Source of the DNA: Shewanella sediminis HAW-EB3
GTDB lineage: Bacteria; Pseudomonadota; Gammaproteobacteria; Enterobacterales; Shewanellaceae
Length of the DNA stretch: 64,000 nt
Direction of reading: 5' to 3'
Assembly: GCF_000018025.1 (NCBI RefSeq)
Contig: NC_009831.1
Location: 2,232,001-2,296,000 of the forward strand
The notes under the pieces are model-generated. The model was not told where the DNA came from and ran no database searches. It worked only from the letters and a program-made list of their open reading frames with translations. Made by a program: the position numbers and the translations under genes. Positions 17,079 through 25,425 of the stretch are shown one piece after another (position 1 is the first letter of the stretch; every line of letters starts with the position of its first letter).

Positions 17079-18368
17079 ATGCCAGAGACACGCTGTGATT
17101 CCTACTATAATGCGACGATTAATGATGAAACCCAATATCCTAGATTGGAAAGCGAGCTTCGAGTCGATGTAGTTATTGTTGGTGGCGGTTTTACCGGGGT
17201 CTCGACGGCCGTCGAATTGGCTGAACGGGGATTAAAAGTCGCCATAGTCGAAGCCAATAAGATTGGCTGGGGGGCGACAGGCCGAAACGGCGGCCAGGTA
17301 ACCGGGAGTCTATCCGGTGATGAGGCCATGGTTAAGCAACTTCGCAATAAGCTTGGTAAGGAGGCGGAAAACTTTATCTGGGATCTGCGCTGGCGGGGCC
17401 ACGAGATCATTAAAAATCGTGTCAATAAATATAAGATCGATTGCGATCTTAAATTTGGTCATCTGCATACCGCCTATAAACCTAATCATATGCAGGAGAT
17501 GCAGAAGACCTATGATGAGGCTGTGCAACGCGGAATGGGCAGTGAGTTGATGTTATTGTCTAAACAGGATATTCCGGAGTATTTAGACACCCCCCTCTAT
17601 CATGGCGGCCTGCTGAATAAGCGTAACATGCACCTCCACTCTGTGAATCTGTGTATAGGAGAGGCCAGGGCGGCACAGAGCCATGGGGCGATGATATTTG
17701 AAGATTCGCCGGTACTGGATATCTGTGATGGTGCCTTACCCGTGGTAAAAACAGCCCATGGTTCAATAACAGCCAATAGCGTATTAATTGCGGGCAATGC
17801 ATATCATAAGCTGGCCAGGAAGAAGCTCAGTGGTTTGCTGTTTCCTGCCTCATTAGGTAATTGTGCAACGGTAAAATTAACCGCCGAAGTCGCTAAGGCC
17901 ATCAACCCCCACGATATTGCAGTGTATGACAGCCGGTTTGTGTTGGATTACTATCGGATGACGGCCGATCATCGTTTAATGTTTGGCGGCGGGACCAATT
18001 ATTCAGGACGAGACTCAAAGAATGTTGCTCAAGAATTGCGTCCGGCTATCGAGCGGACCTTTCCACGTCTAAAGGGGATCGATATCGAGTTTGAGTGGAC
18101 GGGCATGGCGGGAATAGTGGTGAATCGAATACCTCAATTGGGTAAAGTTTCCGATAATGTCTTTTATTGTCAGGGGTATTCTGGACACGGAGTCGCAACC
18201 TCTCACATCATGGGAGAGATAATGGCGAATGCCATTATCGGCCAATTGACGGAATTTGATCTGTTTGCCGACATGAGACAGATAAGGTTGCCTGTCGGAG
18301 AATGGCTGGGAAATCAAGGAATGGCAATGGGCATGCTATATTATCGAATGATGGAAAATTTCAGGTGA
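17079..18368 (+). CDS. FAD-dependent amine/amino-acid oxidoreductase (PuuB/OrdL-like)
   Basis: 429 residues from the ATG at 17079, chosen because GGAG lies eight bases upstream; an in-frame TTG at 17055 lacks this. D-amino-acid-oxidase fold: dinucleotide-binding VVIVGGGFTG at 31-40 and ATGRNGGQVTGSL near 65-80, a pattern typical of gamma-glutamylputrescine oxidase-like enzymes. C-terminal FAD contacts are GMAGIVVNRIPQLG and YCQGYSGHGVATS. Probably oxidises an N-substituted amine or amino acid, substrate not determined. It stands alone between the crbS unit and crbR. Confidence 0.82.
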   Translation: MPETRCDSYYNATINDETQYPRLESELRVDVVIVGGGFTGVSTAVELAERGLKVAIVEANKIGWGATGRNGGQVTGSLSGDEAMVKQLRNKLGKEAENFIWDLRWRGHEIIKNRVNKYKIDCDLKFGHLHTAYKPNHMQEMQKTYDEAVQRGMGSELMLLSKQDIPEYLDTPLYHGGLLNKRNMHLHSVNLCIGEARAAQSHGAMIFEDSPVLDICDGALPVVKTAHGSITANSVLIAGNAYHKLARKKLSGLLFPASLGNCATVKLTAEVAKAINPHDIAVYDSRFVLDYYRMTADHRLMFGGGTNYSGRDSKNVAQELRPAIERTFPRLKGIDIEFEWTGMAGIVVNRIPQLGKVSDNVFYCQGYSGHGVATSHIMGEIMANAIIGQLTEFDLFADMRQIRLPVGEWLGNQGMAMGMLYYRMMENFR

Positions 18369-18394
18369 TATCTCGTTTTATTTGGGATTGAATT

Positions 18395-18506
18395 GATTGC
18401 CTGATTGCCTGATTGCCTGATTGCCTGATTGCCTGATTGCCTGATTGCCTGATTGCCTGATTGCCTGATTGCCTGATTGCCTGATTGCCTGATTGCCTGA
18501 TTGCCT
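18395..18506. repeat. Octanucleotide tandem repeat, 14 perfect copies
   Basis: GATTGCCT repeated 14 times without a mismatch (112 bp). It lies between the FAD oxidoreductase stop (18368) and the terminator at 18520. It is not inside a gene and no frame crosses it usefully. Perfect identity suggests active slippage and copy-number variation between strains. Confidence 0.97.
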
Positions 18507-18519
18507 AGGCTCATAAATC

Positions 18520-18545
18520 AAAAGCCGAACAGATGTTCGGCTTTT
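18520..18545. terminator. Bidirectional terminator between FAD oxidoreductase and crbR
   Basis: Perfect stem AAAAGCCGAAC/GTTCGGCTTTT with an AGAT loop. The A/T-rich lower stem serves both convergent genes. Confidence 0.9.
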
Positions 18546-18575
18546 AGTTATTTGACTCGTTTCATAGCAAATTTA

Positions 18576-19235
18576 TTATAGCTCGACTTTTTCCATCTCT
18601 AACTGTTGAAGTGAGATGACCGCCTGAGTTCGATTACGCACACCAAGTTTTCTGAAAATTGCAGTGGCGTGGGCTTTAATCGTTGCTTCAGAGACGCCGA
18701 GATCATAGGCTATCTGCTTATTTAATAAGCCTTCGGCAAACATCCCTAACACCTTATATTGCTGAGGTGTTAGATCGGCCAATTTACTGGCCATCAGATC
18801 GGTTGCATCTTCATCTATTGACTGCAGTTCAACATCCGCGGGTAACCAAATGTCCCCTTCAAGCACGGCTGATAAAGCCGTAGCGAGTGTCTCCATGGAA
18901 GCTAATTTTGGAATGAAGCCGGCACTGCCATAGTGTACGGCTCGACTAATGGTGATGTTGTCCTCGTGGGCCGAGATAACCACCACGGGGAGATCCGGGT
19001 AATGAGTGCGAAGATGAATTAATGTGGAGTAGCCATGGGAACCGGGCATCTGTAGATCCAACATGACCAGGTCGAATTCAACTTCATCATTTTCAAGTTG
19101 ACTCTGTAATGCTTCGGCGCTGTCGGCTTCAAACCAGCGGGTGTTAGTAAAGGATCCAGCTAATGCTTGGCGTAGGGCATTTCTGAATAGCGGGTGATCA
19201 TCTGCAATGATTATATTTAAGTTTTCTAGCTTCAT
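18576..19235 (-). CDS. crbR: CrbR-like LuxR-family response regulator
   Basis: 219 residues. Receiver domain with acidic pair Asp12-Asp13, phosphorylated Asp60 (VMLDLQMPGSHG) and conserved Lys near 110. Linker, then a LuxR/NarL-type helix-turn-helix (about 153-212, LTPQQYKVLGMFAEGLLNKQIAYDLGVSEATIKAHATAIFRKLGV). Its location near acs and the CrbS kinase makes it the probable partner CrbR, activator of acs. The kinase has its own receiver, so either a hybrid relay or direct transfer is possible. Pairing is inferred from context. Confidence 0.82.
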   Translation of the reverse strand: MKLENLNIIIADDHPLFRNALRQALAGSFTNTRWFEADSAEALQSQLENDEVEFDLVMLDLQMPGSHGYSTLIHLRTHYPDLPVVVISAHEDNITISRAVHYGSAGFIPKLASMETLATALSAVLEGDIWLPADVELQSIDEDATDLMASKLADLTPQQYKVLGMFAEGLLNKQIAYDLGVSEATIKAHATAIFRKLGVRNRTQAVISLQQLEMEKVEL

Positions 19236-19381
19236 GGCTTTTATGTTTGTGTTAGTTGCACGTGAAGATTAACTCAATGTAACAGAAAAAGGAGAGTGGA
19301 TCCTATTGGTTTATCAGAAAGGGGGAATATTTTGCTTTAGAATTCGGTTTGTTAGACTTAAGTCTAGTAACCATTAAGGCT

Positions 19382-19448
19382 GAAAATTGAGTAGGGAACT
19401 CAATTTTTATAGAGGCAATAGCAGCCGATGACAATCACTGCTATTGCC
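19382..19448 (-). terminator. Two hairpins downstream of the thioesterase gene
   Basis: Stem GGCAATAGCAG/CTGCTATTGCC (19414-19424 and 19438-19448) lies just past the thioesterase stop. It is followed on the minus strand by AAAATTGAGT/ACTCAATTTT (about 19384-19407). The second hairpin ends in a T-rich tract. Together they probably end minus-strand transcription before the crbR promoter. Confidence 0.6.
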
Positions 19449-19457
19449 ATGTATTAC

Positions 19458-19883
19458 TTACTCTTGCGTCCAGACCTTAGTTGGCTGTCTGTTATCGTCG
19501 ACGGCGACAAAGGTGAAAACACCTCGTATGGCATGCTCTCGATGATCTTTGTACATATCTTCGACAAAGATATTGACCTCGACCTTCAGGGATGTGTTGC
19601 CGACATGGATAACATTGGCGATGATCTCTGCGAGACTGCCGGCAGGAATGGCCTTCTTAAAGTCAATTCTGTCCGAGCTGACGGTAACCAATGGTTTACG
19701 ACAAAAGCGAGTGGCTGCGATAAAAGCCGTTTCGTCCATCCAGGCTAACGCTTCACCACCGAATAGGGTGTTGTGGTGGTTGGTGATAGAGGGAAAGATA
19801 GCTTTGATGACTCTGGCTTCTGAGTGTTTTATACGTTTGTTGATCGCATCGGAGCGAGGATCTGATGTTTGAGTGAGTGGCAT
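19458..19883 (-). CDS. Acyl-CoA thioesterase, YciA-type hotdog fold
   Basis: 141 residues. Hotdog domain with HNTLFGGEALAWMDETAFIAATRF (about 37-60), which includes the asparagine and aspartate typical of YciA/BACH-family enzymes that hydrolyse medium- and long-chain acyl-CoAs in the cytoplasm, and IDFKKAIPAGSLAEIIANVIHVG after it. Length fits YciA (about 132-140). Single gene. Confidence 0.85.
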   Translation of the reverse strand: MPLTQTSDPRSDAINKRIKHSEARVIKAIFPSITNHHNTLFGGEALAWMDETAFIAATRFCRKPLVTVSSDRIDFKKAIPAGSLAEIIANVIHVGNTSLKVEVNIFVEDMYKDHREHAIRGVFTFVAVDDNRQPTKVWTQE

Positions 19884-20071
19884 ACGGCAACCTAAGGTTA
19901 TGCAATTAAAATGTTGTGAGTAGGGCGATACTCATCGTCGAAATATATTGGGTTAAATGGATGATTTGCCATACTTATTTGTCATAACAAGTAAGACATA
20001 CTCGATGTCGGGCCCGAGTTTCGAACAGGAAGTTATGCTAGGGCGCAGCTCGAAATAAAGCTGAACCACAC

Positions 20072-20104
20072 AAAAAGGCTTCACGGTATAAAACGGTGAA
20101 GCCT
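20072..20104 (-). terminator. DAHP synthase gene terminator
   Basis: Stem AGGCTTCAC/GTGAAGCCT with an AT-rich loop; on the minus strand it runs into TTTTTG. It lies about 40 bases past the stop. Confidence 0.85.
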
Positions 20105-20144
20105 ATGGCATAGGAGCTAGCCTTCGTCAGGAACGATTGCTCAA

Positions 20145-21209
20145 CTACTGTTTAAGTTTATTGATTCTTTTCCGTGAGGCTTTAGCTAGATCGCGAAGCA
20201 GTTTTTCAGAGTCATTCCAGTTCAGGCATGCATCGGTAATACTCTTACCGTAGACAAGCTCCTCTCCGGTAATCACCTTCTGGCTGCCCTCTTCGATAAA
20301 GCTTTCGGCCATGATACCGGCGATAGCAGTCGAGCCATGACTCATCTGTTTCATGATACTGTCGGCAACAGTTAACTGCTGCTGGTGCTTCTTTTGACTA
20401 TTACCGTGACTGAAATCGATCACCATGCGATGAGATACACCGACACTTTCGAGCTTTTCAGCCGCGGCATCGATATCTTCTGCATGATAATTAGGCTGCT
20501 TACCACCTCTAAGAATGATGTGACCGTAAGGGTTGCCGGTGGTGCGATACACCGCCATAGCGCCATCTTTATCAGGTGAATAGAAGATGTGAGGCTCTTT
20601 CGCCGCACGTACGGCATCGATGGCAATGTTGATATTGCCGTCAGTACCATTTTTAAAGCCAACCGGGCAAGAGAGCGCTGAAGCCATCTCACGATGGATT
20701 TGACTCTCTGTGGTACGGGCACCCACTGCACCCCAGGTGATCAGGTCGGCAATATACTGTCCGTTCACCATATCTAAGAATTCAGTGGCGATAGGTAATT
20801 TTAGTTCGGTGATCTCTTGCAGTAACTGACGTGCCAGACGTAAGCCTTTATTGGCGTTGAAGCTGCCATCGAGATCAGGATCTGAGATCAAGCCTTTCCA
20901 GCCGACTGTGGTACGTGGCTTTTCAAAGTAGACGCGCATTAAGATACACAGATCGTCTTTTAATTCTTGATGCAGAACAGCCAGACGCTTTGCATAATCG
21001 ATTGCAGCGCTGGTGTCATGGATGGAACAAGGGCCAATGATGACCAACAATCGTTGATCGTCTCCTTTAAGGATGGCTTCGACTTCACGTCTTTGCTGGA
21101 CCAGGTAATCGGCTGCATCTTGTGTTAACGGAAACTCTGAAGCCAATTTAGCGGGAGAAATAGCCTTACATAATAAAGTGGTGCGTAGTTCATCTGTTTT
21201 AATGGTCAT
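20145..21209 (-). CDS. aroH: 3-deoxy-7-phosphoheptulonate (DAHP) synthase, AroG/AroH class
   Basis: 354 residues, class I DAHP synthase: joins phosphoenolpyruvate and erythrose 4-phosphate in the first shikimate step. Motifs: LLVIIGPCSIHD, EKPRTTVGWKGLISDPDLDGS, GARTTESQIHREMASALSCPVGFKNGTDG, IDFSHGNS. The N-terminus (TDELRT) and the neighbours ppsR/ppsA match E. coli aroH. The feedback amino acid cannot be read with certainty, so the isozyme letter is tentative. ppsR lies upstream on the same strand, with about 165 bases between. Confidence 0.92.
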   Translation of the reverse strand: MTIKTDELRTTLLCKAISPAKLASEFPLTQDAADYLVQQRREVEAILKGDDQRLLVIIGPCSIHDTSAAIDYAKRLAVLHQELKDDLCILMRVYFEKPRTTVGWKGLISDPDLDGSFNANKGLRLARQLLQEITELKLPIATEFLDMVNGQYIADLITWGAVGARTTESQIHREMASALSCPVGFKNGTDGNINIAIDAVRAAKEPHIFYSPDKDGAMAVYRTTGNPYGHIILRGGKQPNYHAEDIDAAAEKLESVGVSHRMVIDFSHGNSQKKHQQQLTVADSIMKQMSHGSTAIAGIMAESFIEEGSQKVITGEELVYGKSITDACLNWNDSEKLLRDLAKASRKRINKLKQ

Positions 21210-21374
21210 TCAATATACCGAGCGTTCGTATGGGCATTTAGCCTTATTGCTTGCGATTATAACTAATAGTTGCGACTTGCACAGTGCCAATTATGGGAAT
21301 TCTCTCCCTATTTATAAGCAGCTGTGCAATTTTTTTGACAAAAAGCGTGATTTTTCACGAAAACGTGTTGAATT

Positions 21375-22187
21375 TTAGAACATGTGACGTTCGAGTCCGG
21401 TGACGTCCAAAATCTTTGTCGCTATCTCTTCGACCGAATGGTTGGTTGTATTAACAAAGGGGATCCGCTCACGTTTATACATCATCTCGACCTCTTTCAC
21501 TTCGATACGGCATTGCCTCAAAGAGGAGTAACGGCTGTTATCCATTCGGCTCTTACGTATTTCATGTAATCGCACTGGATCGATGGTTAGACCAAATAGT
21601 TTGCTCTTATTCTCTTTTAAGGCAGTGGGGAGTTTAAGGTTATCCATATCATCTTCGACAAAAGGGTAGTTAGCCGCTTTGATACCAAATTGCATCGAAA
21701 GGTAGAGGCTACTTGGGGTCTTGCCACAACGTGACACGCCTAAAAGGACTAAGTCGGCTTTATCTATGTTCTTTAAGGTCTGCCCGTCATCGTTGTCCAT
21801 CGTGTAATTAATCGCATCGATACGTGCTTCATAGCCTTCATTAGCCTTACCGTGAGTACGATGAACGACCGGAGAGGCTTTCATTCCTAATTGTAGCTCT
21901 AATGGCGCGACAAAAGTGTTCAAAAAGTCGTAATCGAGTCCTTCACTGCTATAGATGATGTCTCGGATCTCGGCTTTGACGATCGAATGGAATACTAATG
22001 GCCGTTCACCTGTTGTAATAAAACAATCATTGATTTGAAGCTTTACATCATGAGCTTTAGCTTCTGTTTCGACGAAAGGAATTGTAAGTGCATCAAACTC
22101 AACGGGAAACTGAGAAAGGACTGCATGGCCAAACACTTCAGCTGTGATCGCGGTCCCATCTGAGATATAAAATACTTTACGCAACAT
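21375..22187 (-). CDS. ppsR: PEP synthase regulatory protein (kinase/phosphorylase)
   Basis: 270 residues from the ATG at 22187, preceded by AGAGGT. A longer frame to 22340 crosses the promoter region and I reject it. DUF299/PpsR family: [20 protein letters not shown] at the start and the P-loop-like [15 protein letters not shown] about two thirds... near residues 150-165. It catalyses ADP-dependent phosphorylation and Pi-dependent dephosphorylation of PEP synthase. Divergent from ppsA, its target, across a 126-base shared promoter region, the same arrangement as in E. coli. Confidence 0.95.
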   Translation of the reverse strand: MLRKVFYISDGTAITAEVFGHAVLSQFPVEFDALTIPFVETEAKAHDVKLQINDCFITTGERPLVFHSIVKAEIRDIIYSSEGLDYDFLNTFVAPLELQLGMKASPVVHRTHGKANEGYEARIDAINYTMDNDDGQTLKNIDKADLVLLGVSRCGKTPSSLYLSMQFGIKAANYPFVEDDMDNLKLPTALKENKSKLFGLTIDPVRLHEIRKSRMDNSRYSSLRQCRIEVKEVEMMYKRERIPFVNTTNHSVEEIATKILDVTGLERHMF

Positions 22188-22313
22188 TTTGACCTCTTGT
22201 AGTAATAAAATTACAAATAAAATTATAGATTTACGGCTCCTGCGCTGGAGTGTAAAATGCCGCTGCCCTCCTGTGAAGGGGCCACACTGAAATAAACTTG
22301 CGGAGATAGAACT

Positions 22314-24686
22314 GTGCAGCAATATGTACTCTGGTATCAAGAATTAGGCATGGGTGACGTCAACAAGGTAGGCGGTAAGAATGCTTCTCTTGGTGAGATG
22401 ATTAGTAACTTAGCTAATGCAGGTGTTCAAGTGCCTGGCGGTTTTGCCACCACCTCGTACGCGTTCAATGAGTTTCTTGAACAAAGCGGACTTAACCAGA
22501 AGATATACGACATTCTAGATACTCTAGATGTAGATGACGTGAACGCACTCGCTACAGCCGGTGCACAGATCAGACAATGGGTGATTGACACCCCGTTCCA
22601 CCCCGAATTTGAGCAAGTTGTTCGTGACTCTTACGATACACTTTCCTCTCAAACCAAAGAAGCTTCTTTTGCTGTTCGCTCGTCGGCAACGGCTGAAGAT
22701 ATGCCTGATGCGTCTTTCGCGGGTCAGCAAGAAACATTCCTGAACGTTAAAGGTTATGATTCTGTACTGGTCGCGATAAAGCATGTTTTTGCTTCTTTGT
22801 TTAACGATCGCGCTATCTCTTACCGTGTTCACCAGGGTTACGACCATAAGGGCGTCGCACTGTCTGCTGGCGTTCAGCGTATGGTTCGCTCTGACACGGC
22901 AGCATCTGGTGTTATGTTCACCATGGACACCGAATCTGGGAACAATGATGTGGTATTTATTACCTCTTCATTCGGTCTTGGTGAGATGGTGGTACAAGGT
23001 GCGGTTAACCCGGATGAGTTTTATGTTCATAAACCAAGTTTAACAGCGGGCCATAAAGCGGTTGTACGTCGCAATATTGGCAGCAAGTTAATTCAGATGG
23101 TTTATTCGGACGATCTCGACCACGGTAAACAAGTTAAAATTGAAGATGTTGCAGCCGATAAGCGCCGCGAATTTTCAGTGAACGATGAAGAAGTCATGGA
23201 GCTTGCTAAGCAAGCCATAATCATCGAGCAGCACTACGGTCGTCCAATGGACATCGAATGGGCAAAAGATGGTAATGATGGCAAGCTTTATATTGTTCAA
23301 GCACGCCCTGAGACCGTTCGTTCTCGTGAAGATGTGCAACTGATTGAACGCTACCATCTTAAGACTAAGGGTGACGTTCTATGTGAAGGCCGTGCTATTG
23401 GCCATAAGATCGGCAGTGGTGTGGCTAAAGTCTTGTCATCAATTGCTGACATGGATCAAATTAAAGAAGGTGACGTGCTCGTTACCGATATGACTGACCC
23501 TGATTGGGAGCCAATCATGAAGCGCGCAAGCGCTATCGTCACTAACCGTGGTGGCCGTACTTGTCACGCTGCAATTATTGCACGTGAACTAGGGGTTCCT
23601 GCTGTTGTTGGTTGTGGTGACGTCACTGAACGCATTAAGAATGGTCAGGAAGTGACAGTTTCTTGTGCCGAAGGCGACACTGGCTTTATCTTCGATGGTA
23701 TTCAAGATTTTGATGTTGTACGTTCTCGTGTAGATTCTATGCCTGAGCTGCCAATGAAGATCATGATGAATGTCGGTAACCCAGATAGAGCATTTGATTT
23801 TGCCCGCCTTCCTAATGAAGGTGTTGGTCTTGCTCGCCTTGAGTTCATCATCAACCGCATGATTGGTATTCACCCTAAGGCCTTGCTTGAGTTTAACCAG
23901 CAAGATGCAGCCCTTCAGGAAGAGATCCACGAGATGATTGCAGGTTATGAATCACCTGTTGAATTCTATGTTGCACGCCTTGTTGAAGGTATGGCGACCA
24001 TCGCATCTGCTTTCCATCCAAAGAAAGTGATTATTCGTATGTCTGACTTTAAGTCTAACGAATACGCTAACTTGGTCGGTGGTGACAGATACGAGCCAGA
24101 GGAAGAGAACCCTATGTTGGGCTTCCGTGGCGCGAGTCGTTACATCTCAGAATCTTTCCGTGACTGTTTTGCGCTTGAATGTGAAGCGGTTAAACGTGTT
24201 CGTAATGAGATGGGCTTAACGAATGTTGAGATCATGATCCCATTCGTACGTACGGTTGATGAAGCGAAGCAGGTTATCGAACTGCTTAAAGAGGAAGGTC
24301 TAGAGCGTGGTAAAGATGGTCTTCGCGTCATCATGATGTGTGAACTGCCTTCAAATGCACTGCTTGCCGATCAGTTCCTTGAGCACTTCGATGGTTTCTC
24401 TATCGGGTCTAACGATTTGACTCAGCTAACACTCGGCTTAGATCGTGACTCTGGCATCATCAGTCATCTATTCGATGAGCGTAATGATTCGGTTAAAGCG
24501 TTAATGGCAATGGCCATTAAAGCAGCCAAGGCTAAAGGTGCCTATGTTGGCATTTGCGGTCAGGGACCTTCTGATCATGCTGATTTCGCAGCCTGGTTGG
24601 TTGACCAAGGCATTGATACGGTATCGCTAAACCCAGATACAGTTATCGATACTTGGTTGTACCTAGGCAAAGAACACGCGCAATAA
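22314..24686 (+). CDS. ppsA: Phosphoenolpyruvate synthase
   Basis: 790 residues, GTG start with GGAG nine bases upstream. Converts pyruvate and ATP to PEP, AMP and phosphate for gluconeogenesis. Order: N-terminal ATP-grasp domain ([25 protein letters not shown]), swivelling phosphohistidine domain with catalytic His418 ([18 protein letters not shown]), and the C-terminal TIM-barrel PEP/pyruvate domain ([19 protein letters not shown] with the catalytic Cys). The threonine/cysteine before the histidine is the expected target of PpsR. Confidence 0.97.
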   Translation: MQQYVLWYQELGMGDVNKVGGKNASLGEMISNLANAGVQVPGGFATTSYAFNEFLEQSGLNQKIYDILDTLDVDDVNALATAGAQIRQWVIDTPFHPEFEQVVRDSYDTLSSQTKEASFAVRSSATAEDMPDASFAGQQETFLNVKGYDSVLVAIKHVFASLFNDRAISYRVHQGYDHKGVALSAGVQRMVRSDTAASGVMFTMDTESGNNDVVFITSSFGLGEMVVQGAVNPDEFYVHKPSLTAGHKAVVRRNIGSKLIQMVYSDDLDHGKQVKIEDVAADKRREFSVNDEEVMELAKQAIIIEQHYGRPMDIEWAKDGNDGKLYIVQARPETVRSREDVQLIERYHLKTKGDVLCEGRAIGHKIGSGVAKVLSSIADMDQIKEGDVLVTDMTDPDWEPIMKRASAIVTNRGGRTCHAAIIARELGVPAVVGCGDVTERIKNGQEVTVSCAEGDTGFIFDGIQDFDVVRSRVDSMPELPMKIMMNVGNPDRAFDFARLPNEGVGLARLEFIINRMIGIHPKALLEFNQQDAALQEEIHEMIAGYESPVEFYVARLVEGMATIASAFHPKKVIIRMSDFKSNEYANLVGGDRYEPEEENPMLGFRGASRYISESFRDCFALECEAVKRVRNEMGLTNVEIMIPFVRTVDEAKQVIELLKEEGLERGKDGLRVIMMCELPSNALLADQFLEHFDGFSIGSNDLTQLTLGLDRDSGIISHLFDERNDSVKALMAMAIKAAKAKGAYVGICGQGPSDHADFAAWLVDQGIDTVSLNPDTVIDTWLYLGKEHAQ

Positions 24687-24713
24687 TTCTTTAAATAGAA
24701 GAAGTTCATCACA

Positions 24714-24741
24714 AAAGCCGCTATTTAGCGGCTTTTTTTTG
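24714..24741 (+). terminator. ppsA terminator
   Basis: AAAAGCCGCT/AGCGGCTTTT stem around ATTT with a run of eight T, about 27 bases after the ppsA stop. Confidence 0.95.
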
Positions 24742-24745
24742 TTCA

Positions 24746-25379
24746 TACCCAAGCCACTTCAAAATGCTCGTTTCAGAGCTCCCGTAGGATAACTGAACAA
24801 GGCAGTGATTGAAGAGATGATACCAATCGGTATAAAGATGTGATCGCTCAGCGAGAGTTTAGCGCTTCAGAGGCAAGGCAACGAGTGAAGAACATAGTTA
24901 TTCTACGTTTAAGCTCGTTAACACTGCATCGGATGCGCTAAAACTCGCCTTTCAGGAGTGTTTTTGGCTGCCTACTTCTGCGTTGAATAACTTCAGAAGG
25001 GAGCACCATTCCCTCATCCATTCGCCTTGAATTAGTTTGCCAAAAAAACTCTGAGTAGATCACTTTCTTATACCGATTGGTATGAGTCCCTTTTCAATAT
25101 CACTAACGCAATGCAGGTATTCTACGGGAACTCCCGAAGGGCAAGCCGAAAAGAAACATGTTTCTACATTCTTTATTTATAAGAATAAATATTGAATTAG
25201 AATTACTAGCTGCTATTTAATGCTGACCACCACGGATGGTGGGAATGTCGTTAATGCACGACTATATGGATATAGGAGGTAGAGTAACGCATGGAGCTGT
25301 TACCGAGGAGCAGTTAACTACCTTGAACTCTGTCACTTTTCGACATGCTGAAGCCTGCATTTCGAGGTCGTTTGGGTAT
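24746..25379. repeat. Outer MITE-like element, interrupted by a second element
   Basis: Bounded by inverted ends: left ATACCCAAGCCACTTCAAAATGC (24746-24768), right end (25357-25379) matching its reverse complement at 19 of 23 positions. Its interior is split by the element at 24820-25083, leaving about 370 bp. The stretch from about 25250 (ACGACTATATGGATA, then GGAGGTAGAGTAACGCATGG) is related to the interior of the element at 45494-45807. No transposase is encoded. Confidence 0.7.
24820..25083. repeat. Inner MITE-like element nested in the outer one
   Basis: 264 bp with imperfect terminal inverted repeats of about 32 bp, beginning ATACCAATCGGTATAA at the left (24820) and ending with its reverse complement at 25083. 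The shared inner part of the ends is GTGATCNNCTCAG. No open frame of note and no transposase. Confidence 0.75.
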
Positions 25380-25425
25380 ATACTGTAAATCAAAATTTTA
25401 ACAATTAAAGTAGACTGAAGCTGAT

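Noticed and set aside
18395..18506. Octanucleotide repeat as a phase-variable coding repeat
   Set aside because: It lies after the stop of the FAD oxidoreductase and before crbR ends; no open frame uses it. An 8-bp unit would shift frame, but there is no frame to shift.
22314..22340. Long N-terminal extension of PpsR reaching into the ppsA start
   Set aside because: The added residues read through the divergent promoter region, and the ATG at 22187 has a ribosome site and the family-typical [20 protein letters not shown] start.
24746..25379. Complete insertion sequence
   Set aside because: No open frame long enough for a transposase is present; only non-coding repeats with inverted ends.
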